Assembly: GCA_000697055.1 (NCBI GenBank)
Contig: JNDT01002048.1
Coordinates: forward strand, 1 to 22,205
DNA from: Saksenaea vasiformis B4078
Taxonomy: Eukaryota > Mucoromycota > Mucoromycetes > Mucorales > Saksenaeaceae
Direction: 5' to 3'
Length of the DNA stretch: 22,205 nucleotides
Every line of letters begins with the position of its first letter. The stretch's first letter is position 1. The notes under the pieces were generated by a model, which saw nothing but the letters and a program-made list of their open reading frames with translations, searched no databases and had not been told where the DNA came from. This document shows, piece after piece, positions 9,865-19,330 of the stretch. The position numbers and the translations under genes are program-made.

Positions 9865-10027
9865 ATGTCAGAGGTAGATAGCGAAGATGATGGGCAGGGC
9901 GATGACTGTGTATCTATGAGAGAAATCGGGTCCCAGTAACATGCGCAGAAGGTTGAGCAGCTGTGGCTCAATGCAGTTACTGTCACTGGACTGCTCTGCC
10001 ATGTGCGAGACTTTGGTACGCTTCGGG
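9865..10027 (+). pseudogene. Possible gene fragment, acidic N-terminus then OB-like strand pattern
   Basis: One frame reads MSEVDSEDDGQGDD..., a TAA at 9937-9939, then VEQLWLNAVTVTGLLCHVRD and FGTLRG up to a GTAAAA donor-like site at about 10027. The second part has the alternating hydrophobic pattern and VRDFG turn seen in OB-fold strands, but this is only a resemblance. The frame is the same on both sides of the stop, which suggests one decayed exon. I do not recognise the gene. Confidence 0.25.
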
Positions 10028-10560
10028 GTAAAAAGGAAAAAATATCTAAATGGTAAGAATCTTTTTTTGCATTTCCAATCGAAAAGCTATGAAGCAGTTC
10101 ATCTAAAGATCGTACATTCTCTCGACGCTCATTTTTAATACAACCGTAACAAAGTGCTCATTGATTGCATTATAAAAATAACACGAGCTTTCATTTTGTG
10201 AATCATCCACAATCGTCCTAAGCATGAAGACGCACTCAATATATCCTGCTCGTTCGTTTTTTTTCTTTAGGCTTTGACGGGTATAAAGACCGTTGATGAC
10301 GGTCAACACACGAGGTTCTTGCGAGCTTCACCACTGTCAAATAATAAATCAATACAAATCGTCATGGTACATGCCTAATTCGTCTCGTCTAGTATGTGAG
10401 AGAAATGAGGCCATCGCCAGCCGATGGACATGTAATGGTTCTACTCCTGGATTCACACTCGATTGAACAGCAAAGTCGGCGCACTGTTGCCGATATCTGC
10501 TGTCATTATCTACTTGAGCCATGGTAGACTAGATGTTCATCCACTTAGTGAAAATATTTT
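10028..10560. other. Unassigned sequence
   Basis: Short open frames only, with no recognisable motif on either strand. Moderately AT-rich. Probably intergenic or decayed. Confidence 0.4.
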
Positions 10561-10574
10561 CTATCGATTTGTTT

Positions 10575-10620
10575 TGTATAAATACCCTTTCAATTCAATA
10601 AATAAAACATTAGGTTATAA
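10575..10620 (+). repeat. LTR-like promoter/poly(A) module d
   Basis: TATAAATA at 10577-10584 is followed within about 20 nt by AATAAATAAA. Promoter and polyadenylation signal packed this closely are typical of the U3-R junction of an LTR. Three similar modules lie within 3 kb. A pyrimidine-rich stretch follows. No LTR ends could be defined. Confidence 0.35.
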
Positions 10621-11640
10621 CAGCATATTCTTCCCTTGGTTATCTCAAGCCATCTCAAAAGGTCTTTTCTGAAGGTTTTTCTTTTGTTTTTCAAACCGCC
10701 TTTTATTGCTCACCTCTGTTGGTTATTCTCAAGAAACCACCGTTAACCCGAATCCATTGATTCCCTTTCTTTTCTTTTCTTTTATTTTTATTTTATTTTT
10801 TGTCTGACAAGCGACAACAATTCTGCTGTCCTCTTTTTATTTCTTTTTTTTTATCTTTGATGAAACTCTTTGCCGATTCTAAGGTAACCATATCAACAAT
10901 CTTACTAACGATCATATTCTATTTTATTCAGATCTCTTTGGATATTGTCAATACCGACAACAGTTACTCTATTCAACCTTTTCTTTTTCTTTCTTCAAGC
11001 TTTACCGCTTAACCAAGTCTTGGTGTTTGACTTAAATCTACACCTGGTGCTCACTCAATTTCGAACTTTTCTATAAACGAACAGTACTCAACCGATACCT
11101 TTACCAACAATCACCGTCATCTAGCTTACGCTACAACAACACTTGGAGCAACACTATCCATATACAGCAACTGAAAAACACAGCGTAACACTGTTGTGTA
11201 GCATTAAGTTGTTTAGATACAACAATATATTAACTTTGTATCTCGAGCAACCTCACCAGAGAACAGAACAAAGCGTATTTTCTTAACTGACAGTGTGATA
11301 TATGGAGTATTTGCTATCATGTCTTCTGCACAAAATTACTATGCACAGCTGTATGCAGCTGTGCAGAGATTATCATATTTTAATTTTTACTTTGACATGG
11401 AGATCCGCATGCATGAATATGCAGTCATGGTAATCAGAGCAGAAGAACAATCATGTCTATCATCACTCTAAATGAACATGACATTTAATCTATCTTAACG
11501 AAAGCTCTTATTCAAATGCACTGCTGATCACTGTTATTTTTATTATTGTAGAAGAGCCAGTAAAAAGATATATAAGCTGGGTCGATTAATATACAATAAA
11601 GAATATAATACAAGTCTCAAAGGATTTATCTGTCTTGAAG
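10621..11640. other. AT-rich, pyrimidine-rich stretch, no supported gene
   Basis: Contains T/C-rich tracts (10680-10860) and a small frame from ATG 10860 (70 codons, hydrophobic N-terminus, low complexity, no recognisable family) that I do not call as a gene. A perfect 10-bp stem inverted repeat lies at 11342-11365. The rest shows no conserved coding pattern. Confidence 0.4.
11342..11365. repeat. Perfect 24-bp inverted repeat
   Basis: TGCACAGCTG, a TATG loop, then CAGCTGTGCA. It is isolated in AT-rich DNA. It could be a hairpin in a transcript, a dyad protein-binding site, or chance. Confidence 0.8.
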
Positions 11641-11654
11641 AATCAAGAGGATGA

Positions 11655-11736
11655 ATGAGAAAAAACAAGAGACAAGAGAAGTCAGCGAGACTTGAATAGA
11701 ATCTTTATTGAATAAAAAGTGTTCCTCTTTTTATAA
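11655..11736 (-). repeat. LTR-like module a
   Basis: On the minus strand TATAAAAA (11735-11728) precedes AATAAAGAT (11709-11701), followed by AGTCTCGCTGACTTCT (11692-11677). The last 16 bases occur exactly in module b at 12655-12670 on the other strand, and the surrounding sequence is also similar. The order fits an LTR R-U5 region. Confidence 0.5.
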
Positions 11737-11739
11737 CAA

Positions 11740-12600
11740 AATCATCCATGGACACAGATAGATTGGGCTAAATTCCATGATTGCACAGATGCTCATATAT
11801 CCATGATATAGCCGGTATCTATATTGGATCTTTCTTAATGCAGTATTTACAGAAGACAGATCGAGAGCGGATCGTAGAAAACTCGGTGAAAGGCATTGTA
11901 TAAAGGAATCCGAGATAAGAGCTAATATGGAAGCAATTGAAAGTCCACAGTCTGTGTTCAAGGTAATTTTGGAGTAGAAATAGGATCTCTTTATGGTAAT
12001 GTATCAATCATTGGCTAGCAATGTATCTGACTGTGAATGGAGGATGTTGGAATACAACATGTCTGATTCTTTTTATTGATTTTCTTCTACTGTTGTAAAC
12101 GAGAGACTATATAACTAGAACTGAGTTAATAATTAAGATCTCGCTTCTGATAACTAAAGGGCAGGAGCCAGGGTAATGTTTTTAATGGTTCTTCTGAAGA
12201 ATAAAGCTCAGTCTCACGTACACTCATATCGCCCGACTTAAGCAAACAATACATCTACAAACCTTTTCAATTCTACAGTAGAAAACATATAAATATACTG
12301 AATGAATCGAATTGTCATATTTCGACATCCTTTTCATAATGTTTCAGTTATCGCCAGATGAACTTCTTGTAAAATTTTCATTGTCACACGAGTTTTTCTT
12401 CTTCATTGCAGACCTGCGGTATCTAAATCTAGTTTCTGATTTTTGTTACCGACTGTCCAGGGCCATCATTGTCTATTTTCGCTACCAATTGTAGATCACT
12501 TTTGTGATTGCACCATTGGTATCTTTGGACTCAGTTGAATGAAAACTTTTACTCTCGTCATTACTGGTTTACAAGATGTCTCACTATCAATGTCCTGATC
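11740..12600. other. Spacer between two inverted LTR-like modules
   Basis: AT-rich, no long frame and no recognisable protein motif. It may be the interior of a small element whose ends are modules a and b, or unrelated DNA. Confidence 0.35.
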
Positions 12601-12610
12601 ATACTTTAGA

Positions 12611-12720
12611 AACATATAAAAGAAGACTCTTTTAATAATAAAAATCTTTATCTCAGTCTCGCTGACTTCTTTTGTCTCATTCCAGAGACTTAAGCACAAC
12701 AATCTTGTTCTTGACAAAAG
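12611..12720 (+). repeat. LTR-like module b
   Basis: TATAAA (12615-12620), then AATAAAAATC (about 12636) and AGTCTCGCTGACTTCT (12655-12670). It matches module a in inverted orientation, about 0.95 kb away. Confidence 0.5.
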
Positions 12721-13380
12721 ATATCTATATAACTCATCTTCTTTTTGTCTCCTGCTTGCTCTCAGTCTTTGACACACGACTTAAAATATTTGTGTCTGAT
12801 ATTCACTATTTAACTGACTTATTAACTGACTTATTTTAAACATCTTTTTGCAAACGATTTATATTTTCTGTCGTATTTGACATTTCTAAGGAATAATGTG
12901 ACGTTTATTAGTTTAATCTCAGTGATAAAAGTTTTTATTGTAATATTGAAAAGGGTTGTTCTTATCAACAAGAATAAAGTCGAGTCCCACAGTACCTTCA
13001 GTCTGTTACCAACCTCGACATATCTCATTTTCAGATACCAATTCTTTACTTATACATCATCAACTCAACAATGTAATCTTTTAAAAGACAGAAAAAAAAA
13101 GATGACTTTTATTCAAGTAATTGAATTTTCTTTTTAAACTTTTACTAAGTTACTGACTCAGTTTAACTAATATAGACAAATGATCTAGAAGATCAAACAC
13201 ATCATTACAAAGAAAAAAAAAGGACATTGATATTTTACAGAATGACTAAACAAAGCAAAAAAAATTACTAAATAATAGAAACAAAATGACCAAAATTACT
13301 ATACAAATATCCAAAAGAAGTTATTTTTCCGTTCGTGAGTGAGGCCTGAAAATTATACACACAATTGTAAAACCATCGAA
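12721..13380. other. AT-rich, no supported gene
   Basis: Contains a short tandem TTAACTGACTTA pair near 12810-12835 and several A-runs. No coding pattern seen. Confidence 0.45.
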
Positions 13381-13451
13381 GCGCGGATGGTTAAGTGGTA
13401 TAATCTTCGCCTGCCACGCGAAGGGCCCGGGTTCGATTCCCGGTTCGCGCA
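13381..13451 (+). tRNA. tRNA-Gly (anticodon GCC)
   Basis: A 71-nt cloverleaf. Acceptor GCGCGGA pairs with TTCGCGC (one G-U), with discriminator A at 13451. The anticodon stem TTCGC/GCGAA encloses CTGCCAC (GCC reads GGC/GGU). The T-arm is CCGGG-TTCGATT-CCCGG. Internal A-box (TGGTTAAGTGG) and B-box (GGTTCGATTCC) sequences fit Pol III transcription, and no intron is present. All stems are intact, so it is probably functional. Confidence 0.96.
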
Positions 13452-13454
13452 TTC

Positions 13455-13459
13455 ATTTT
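13455..13459 (+). terminator. Pol III terminator
   Basis: A run of five T residues just after the tRNA-Gly 3' end, as expected for RNA polymerase III termination. Confidence 0.8.
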
Positions 13460-13529
13460 TGCTTCGCCCGATTTGATGTTTGTCGTTTTCGTGGGGTGTC
13501 CGTACACAACTACTGTTTTGGCTATAAGT

Positions 13530-13920
13530 CCAATCAAGCTGGTAAGGGATCACCAAAGATAATCGTAAACAGAAGAAATAAAAACAAGATAAACGGATGA
13601 TGATCTTTATTGCACAAACTACGCGGGATATTTATATACATTATTTTTTCTATTGTTTTCTATGAACGGAAGATGCGAGAAGTGTCTAAGAACTTCTTGG
13701 AAGTTAATCGCAACTTCGAGAACTTCCTGGAAGTTCTTCGGTAAAATAATTTTGCGGGTAAGGGTCCGACACTGTGAAAGCTGGCAAGGTACCTCATTGT
13801 TGTGTTGTAAGCGATTTTGGGCTCGATCTGATATTTTCTTTTTAGAAGAGGTCCTCTGAAAGGGATAATGCGTGATGCACGAACAGCAGCCTTCACTCAA
13901 TCTTTGGACATTCTGCAAGA
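13530..13920 (-). repeat. LTR-like module c beside tRNA-Gly
   Basis: On the minus strand TATATAAATA (13638-13629) precedes AATAAAGATC (13611-13602), the same arrangement as modules a, b and d. Upstream of the TATA element lie two 19-bp dyads 30 bp apart. Downstream, near 13550, TGGTGATCCCTTACC could be a primer-binding site, but I cannot match it to a specific tRNA. The module ends about 100 bp beyond the tRNA gene, consistent with a tRNA-targeting LTR retrotransposon. Ends are not defined. Confidence 0.42.
13689..13737. promoter_or_regulatory. Two palindromic 19-mers, 30 bp apart
   Basis: AGAACTTCCTGGAAGTTCT (13719-13737) is a perfect palindrome around one central base. AGAACTTCTTGGAAGTTAA (13689-13707) is a close copy exactly 30 bp earlier. 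They lie upstream of the minus-strand TATA element and look like paired transcription-factor sites. The GAA/TTC spacing does not fit a canonical heat-shock element. Confidence 0.55.
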
Positions 13921-15136
13921 CGCAACTTTCTTTAGCTGTTATTCCAAATACTTTGGAGGATGGTCGTGTCTCATCGTGGACTATACGTGGTATCGGGTTC
14001 CCTTACAACATCAAGCACATTCGTCTTTATTGATTGGTAGGTGTAAGATCGGATTAATGCCGAGCTGACGGTTCACTGGCTCCAGAAGTCGCTAGCCTAT
14101 TGGCAGAATACCTAGCCACAATCGTTTGCTCTTCTGCCGATTTCCTTCTTATGACTTGGTACCAGCAAGCCCTTCATCTTTTGTTTCTCTTCCTGTTCAC
14201 ATTATTGCTCGTCGTCGTGTCTGTCGGCTTTTTTTTTTACAGTTCGCCGAAGCTAAAGTAATATAACGGGTCACCGAGGCCACATATGCTGTAGCGACGT
14301 CAAACGAAGGCCAAAAAGGCCGAGTGAGAAACCCCTTTATTTCCTATGACTACACTGATATTTCACAGAAAGGCTATCGAAGAAGGTGTACGTGCTGTGA
14401 ACGATACAGGTAAGTGTGCTACTCATGTTTCCCGTTATGCTTCTTTGCTCGCCTTGTTGTTGGCCTCACTGATTGTCTCGCTGATTGGCTTCCCTATTCG
14501 CCTCACCTGTGTTGTTCGTCTTTCTGAACTCGTTCGCCAAACGATTCATTCGATCCGGCGCATCATCCTATCGCCGCGACATCCGTAGGGAATCTCTGGC
14601 GTCATGCAAACCAGTTCGAACAGGAGCGCACAACCAGAAGAGCATACACGCAACTAATCATACGTCAAGCTCTAAAGCGCATGTCGGCCAACACACCGGA
14701 GTGAAAGTCTAGAACCAGTCTGACCCTGTAGACCGGACCCACAGAAACATACGTTAACCGACTTTCAAGGCAAAGCCAGCTAAAACGGAGGTATTTTAAA
14801 GAATCATCTCCTTGTAGAGCCATCCCGGGACGGGAATCATCAAATCCTAAGACAATGCGCCAGATAACAGAAGTTACCTACTAATAAGTTTCCTCCTCCT
14901 TCAGAAACCCATCAGCCAAAAGGACCGAAATCCTTAGGGACGACTTTGAGGTTTGGCATGGCAACTAGCGTACTAGTTACTGGACGGCGACCAATCGAAG
15001 GACCAGCGATGCATATGGCGTCAAGCCTCGGTCTTGGTTTGCATAGTCTAAATTCCCTGAGACTCTATTAAAAAAAGGATGGATACGTATGGCGGGTTGT
15101 TATCTACCCACCATACCGTAGCCCGTAGCGCAAGGT
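13921..15136. other. Unassigned sequence with short open frames
   Basis: Short frames such as 14346-14588 (hydrophobic, 80 codons) have no recognisable motif. GGCCAAAAAGGCC near 14310 is a small dyad. Decayed exons may be present but I cannot identify them. Confidence 0.4.
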
Positions 15137-15650
15137 CTATTCAAAATAATTAGTAAATAAGAAAAAAAATTAAGGGTAATAAACATACCTTTGAAGAAGA
15201 TGACCGGTCGAGGAATACTCAGTAGACTATGCGCGATTATGGCACCAATCTCTGTGGGGGATCATTCCGGAAGCGAAAGGAAGGTCGATCTGCGCCGTAA
15301 CTCCAACGTACATGAGGTCCGTTTATGGTCCCTGCCCCGGAGTGGGAAACTATAAACAAACACTACTAAAAGCGTACCTGATTGATCGGCATTTGTGTTC
15401 TTGCATAACACCGACGCAGAGGTGAATGGCGTAATGTCGGTGATGATCTGTAATTGACATGTGAATGAATGGCAAGGATCAAGTGATGGTACTTCCCTCG
15501 ACCAGATTCCTAAAGCATACCTTGTTGAAATAAATAGAAACGCGTCGAAAACGCGAGATACGCGTGGTTCCGGTAACTAAAGTAACGTAAAAACACCATT
15601 TTGTTTGGAATATAACTTACCGGGAAGTTTTGTTACGAGAAGAGAATAAC
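15137..15650 (-). pseudogene. Exon-like fragments of an unidentified minus-strand gene
   Basis: Minus-strand GT-AG intron candidates are 15577-15620, 15448-15520 and 15137-15188, the last with a CTAAT branch-like site. A fourth candidate, 15350-15377, is only 28 nt and too short to splice normally. Exon-like peptides include IITDITPFTSASVLCKN, MYVGVTAQIDLPFASGMIP and IGAIIAHSLLSIPRPVIFFK. The last two are in different frames. This suggests a gene that has lost pieces of exons and introns. I do not recognise the product. Confidence 0.35.
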
Positions 15651-15770
15651 GAAAGGGCGAAAACAGTAACAGAAAAAAAAACAGATAAAAGATAAAGTTA
15701 AAAAAGAGTAAGGAAAAAAAAAAGAAAAGAGAAGGAAGAAAAGAAATATAAAAAAAGTTCTTTTGTCGGC
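15650..15770. repeat. A-rich low-complexity tract
   Basis: A/G-rich simple sequence with several A-runs. No coding value. Confidence 0.7.
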
Positions 15771-15937
15771 ATCATCAGCAAAGAGTGGCCAACTTTTTGC
15801 AACGTCTTGTATGTCTGGCCAGGACAACAAGCACGCATAATGATGATGTTGGCCTCCGACACTGAGTACCACAAGAAGTATAAGGAAGAGGAGAAAGACT
15901 TACCAAAAGTCTACTAAGGAAACAGAAAAAAGGTGAG

Positions 15938-16102
15938 TGTATTGAAGTGATCTCTCCTTTCGAAGGAGCCACTTATGGTCAAAAATCAACAGGAGGAGTT
16001 AGTGGCGGATCCAACACTCATCTTCGTCAAAACAGTACACCAAACCCAAGTCTTTTTGGCGATTTAGATCCATTGGCGCAGATCAAAGGAAAACGCCGTT
16101 AA
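15938..16102 (+). pseudogene. C-terminal exon fragment of an unidentified protein
   Basis: The frame reads IEVISPFEGATYGQ, then a Ser/Thr/Asn-rich linker, then NPSLFGDLDPLAQIKGKRR and a TAA stop. The polar linker and basic tail look like a real protein C-terminus. The frame upstream (about 15840-15905, LASDTEYHKKYKEEEKDLPK) is different and ends in a stop, so the gene seems broken. I do not recognise the family. Confidence 0.35.
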
Positions 16103-16635
16103 AGCAGCACAGTATCGGTCTTGGAAGCAGAAGACAATGGATAAAAAAAAAAGAAGGCAATTTCAATTCGAGGAACTGGTACAGCACCAGATAGGATGAC
16201 AACTCACATCAATCAGAAATAAAAAAGAAATAGTGATTATCAAAACCCTATCGCCTCCATTCATTAGTACACAAACTGCTCTAAAGATACTATACTCTTC
16301 AACCTAACATGATTGAGAGGATCTTGGCGCTATGAGGAGCAGTATATCTTTGCGCGGAAAAACAGACATCTTTACTTCTAAATCAAATGTGTATTGCACT
16401 AGTCCATCGTAATAGGCTCCCCGACGCACCAATCGGAACTCTTAAAATGATAGTATTAGAGGGACGCATGAATTCCTTTTTTTTTTTTTTGGCTCCGTTT
16501 CCCACGCGAAACGTCTTCGGTACGTCTTGGGGTTGACTATACACGCAGAAACTCATGTCTTTTGATCGATTGTTTAGATCTCTGGTTGTTAAAGCATGAC
16601 ACTGGCCGCTCAATTAAAGCCGACACCCTGATCTC
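16103..16635. other. Unassigned sequence
   Basis: Possible 3' flank of the preceding fragment, then sequence with no recognisable coding pattern and a T-run at about 16478-16490. Confidence 0.4.
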
Positions 16636-16640
16636 AAAAC

Positions 16641-16863
16641 ACTAGTGATCTTGCTGAAGCATTTGGTGGTCCACTTAAGCAGCTATTCCAGGCCGATTGG
16701 GTACCAGCACTTTTGCGAGAAGTTAGAACCAGTCGTCATTACAGCAGCACGACCAGGGAGACTGCCCGATGGACCAAGGAGGTAAATCACCTTATTTTTA
16801 TCGAAAAGCAAAAAAAAAAATACTGACTGAACTTCATAGATGATTAAACGAGCGTGTCAATAA
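16641..16863 (+). pseudogene. 3' end of an unidentified gene, two exons
   Basis: The first exon (16641-16781) reads SDLAEAFGGPLKQLFQADW, then a basic Ser/Thr/Arg stretch ending ETARWTKE. A GT-AG intron (16782-16839, CTGAC branch-like site) joins MIKRACQ and a stop, followed by AATAAA at about 16859. Splicing keeps the frame, so this is probably a genuine gene end. No start or 5' exons are visible; a stop lies just upstream. Product unknown. Confidence 0.45.
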
Positions 16864-17235
16864 ATTTTTCTATTATCGCCCTTTTCTTTTACTTAGTGTC
16901 ACTGCACTTAGAACATATTCAGTTGCCATTGTAGCACTTATCTGTATCCCTTCCCCCTCCAAGTATCAGCACATTCAATTTCCCTTTGACCCATTCTATG
17001 TCCAGTCTTGTTTACTGTTGTGGTTTTTTTTTTGTTGAAAGTGTGAGTAAGCTCTGAGCTTACAATGGTGTTGGGTGTTTATTGCCTCTGGCTGGCATGC
17101 GAACTTGAGATTCTCCTCTTCTCTATATCTCTGTCATTTCAAGAAAAATCAATGAACTCAGAGAAGTCTGTTTACCGACAAGAAGCCGTAACAGTGAACT
17201 ACGATCTTGTGGACAACTTCATCGCAACTTTCAGT
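16864..17235. other. Unassigned, T-rich sequence
   Basis: AT-rich with T-runs. A frame opening at 17065 is hydrophobic but overlaps the minus-strand remnant and is not supported as a gene. Confidence 0.35.
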
Positions 17236-17880
17236 TTAGTTTCGAACCACAACATGATCCACATGACAAACCTCGTAGCACGGTGCATACATGACCAAGT
17301 GGCGGGCCTCCGTTCTGGGGTTTTGCGAAGACCGATTCGTCTCTTGAGACTTACCGAGCGTGGTAGTGTTCTTGTCCACATATGCTTCATCAATATAATC
17401 GGTGTATTCGCCTTTCTTCAGTCGAAGTCGTTGGGAAATAAACTTCAGTATTTCCTTTGGTAAAGTAGTCAGGTGTCCTACTTTGTTAAAACTTGAAGTT
17501 TTTCCACACACACTTCTCACCATTCTTGGGAAAACGAAGGCGACCTTGGTGCGACGGTAACCGTAAGATATGTATCCTCGTGCTTCACGGATCTGGGTGT
17601 TGATGTCTTCTTTGAGGCGATTCTGCCAAAGCAGTACTATACCAGGGACTTACATGCGTGCGCGCACCGCTGTAGGTGCACCTGTACCCTCTGCGCGAGA
17701 CCCGTAATCCATATGACCATCTCCAAAGGCGTGACGAAGGAACCACAGTAGACCCCAGTACACCCATAGTGCTAGGAAAGCCGCCCAATAGAGTCTGACA
17801 TGGCGATCCATCAGAAAAAGCGTCAAGTTTAACCTCCAGGAAATCCTCCGTAGAAAGGGTTTGCATCTGCCATGGTGAAA
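17236..17880 (-). pseudogene. Predicted membrane-protein gene remnant
   Basis: Minus strand, with TATAAAAATA at about 17937 ahead of an ATG near 17874. It starts MADANPFYGGFPGG and then shifts frame into RLYWAAFLALWVYWGLLWFL, a clear transmembrane segment, followed by a Gly/Arg-rich loop. A 17-nt GTAAGT...TATAG stretch, too short to splice, separates this from NRLKEDINTQIREARGYISY in another frame. Further downstream is LTTLPKEILKFISQRLRLKK. Frame changes and the collapsed intron indicate decay. I do not recognise the family. Confidence 0.4.
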
Positions 17881-18023
17881 TATTATGTGGAACTGTATAC
17901 GCTATTCGTTGATCCAACCTACTGATATTTTTATACGCTTGCGTTTGCTGACGGAGGGTCACGTTAGCGATGGGGGTTCAGACATCTTCTCAGTTATATT
18001 GTAAAATGACCTTGCTTTGAGTT

Positions 18024-18580
18024 CTACAGCTTGGCCTTCATATCACTCACGCGACCAAAGATATGAGCCAAGGGAAGATAGGAGATGCACACGTCGTCTG
18101 TTCTGGCTTCCAAACTCTTACCACTTGCAGACACAGCTGACACAAAGTTCCGGTGGGTCAGCATGGCACCCTAAATTTGTTTAACGTTTAGTGTGATTTT
18201 TTCATTTTTGGCATGTGAAAATTTCAATTTTTTTTTCTTTACCTTTGGCATACCAGTGGTTCCGCTGGTGTACATCAAACAAGCCAAATCTTCTGGCTTT
18301 GGATAGTTATGCGATCGCTTGTTCTTCTTGCCTGCAGCTTCAAGCGATGGGAAATCAAGCAATAAAACATTCTTCTCTTCTGCCCAAGCCTTAATAATGG
18401 CGCTCTTGGATGCTACACCTGCAGCGGGAACGCCGCCGTCCTCAATGGAGTCCATTGATGGAGAGATCAGCAATGTGGTCCGCCGAACACACGTGCGAGG
18501 GTCATTCAAACTGTCCTTGAGTTGATCGGCCGTGTTACCATCGAAAGGAAGAAAAACTCATTCTTTCTACCGAACACTAA
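18024..18580 (-). pseudogene. Long-chain acyl-CoA synthetase (AMP-forming) fragment
   Basis: This enzyme family activates fatty acids to acyl-CoA with ATP. The minus strand reads FLPFDGNTADQLKDSLNDP, a variable stretch, then PEDLACLMYTSGTTGMPK, the adenylate-forming P-loop signature. A GT-AG intron (18171-18242) follows, and after it GAMLTHRNFVSA and DDVCISYLPLAHIFGR, a typical acyl-CoA synthetase motif. It then ends (about 18024) in unrelated sequence. The N-terminal part and about half of the enzyme on the C-terminal side are missing from a protein that is usually about 650-700 residues. Its 5' side runs straight into P450-like sequence. Coding quality inside the block is good. Confidence 0.85.
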
Positions 18581-19330
18581 CCCCCCGGCAGAACATCGGA
18601 ACCGGGGTAAAACTTATGGTCCCGCTGACATGGCGGAGAACGAAAATACCGTTCTGTGACACTGTGTGCCTGACCCTGTCCTTTGGCCATGTCAACACGT
18701 CTGTTCCAAGCAACGCGAAGGAGTGTCGCGTTTAATCCGTTCTTCAAATACAACCAGAAGACTCTGTTGAGAAGAGCAGAGTCCACTGTGAACCATACAG
18801 AGGTAAATAGTGTCGATCCCAATCGACCTGTGCTGCTCGTGTGCTTCGAGGAGCCGTAAGAGTTTCTAGCGTGCTTAGAACTGATGGAATACGCACCTGG
18901 TGGCCGCGCTCCATGACGTTGGTGATATTTACTGTTGTTCCCATGTCGTCCATTGTTTTGAACATGGTCTGTGTCAGTGCACCAAACATTTGTACGGGCA
19001 GCGATCGACGGAAAGCCGGAGTTACAATCTAACGAAATAGTGAGTTTTTGATAGAAAGGTATGATTCTTCTTTTTTTTTTTTTACCCTTCGTTGTTTTCT
19101 CCATTGTGCACCATTTAAAAATACAAGATTTGGACCACGCGTAAATCGTGTACCTAGAGTTCCTTCCATTCCATGGACTACATCAACTTTTGGGAACACA
19201 TCTGTGGAATAAATGTTAGATAAAGCGTTACTCCGACTTCATTGCGGATCCACTTGCCAATCTTTAGCAATAGGGTCTTAATAGCCTCAGGTTGCGTCAC
19301 ATAGACAACCCAATGGATTAGCTACACAAC
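18581..19330 (-). pseudogene. Cytochrome P450 fragment, internally deleted
   Basis: On the minus strand the N-terminal third of a microsomal-type P450 is seen: HWVVYVTQPEAIKTLLLKI (about 19315-19258), intron, DVFPKVDVVHGMEGTLGTRF and GPNLVFLNGAQWRKQRR (19201-19086), intron 19029-19085, then IVTPAFRRSLPVQMFGALTQ to NVMER (19028-18897). WRxxRR...PAF is the C-helix region. The first intron (19202-19257) uses a GC donor. Downstream, SDVLPGG near 18585 resembles the region after the K-helix, but the I-helix and the haem-binding FxxGxRxCxG motif are missing. It could not be a working enzyme. The upstream start is not found. Confidence 0.75.

Noticed and set aside
10860..11012. Small + strand frame with a signal-peptide-like start
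   Set aside because: Only about 50 codons from the first ATG, low complexity, and no conserved pattern or neighbour support.
15350..15377. Genuine 28-nt intron
   Set aside because: All well-supported introns here are about 50 nt or longer. A shortened intron or chance GT-AG is more likely.
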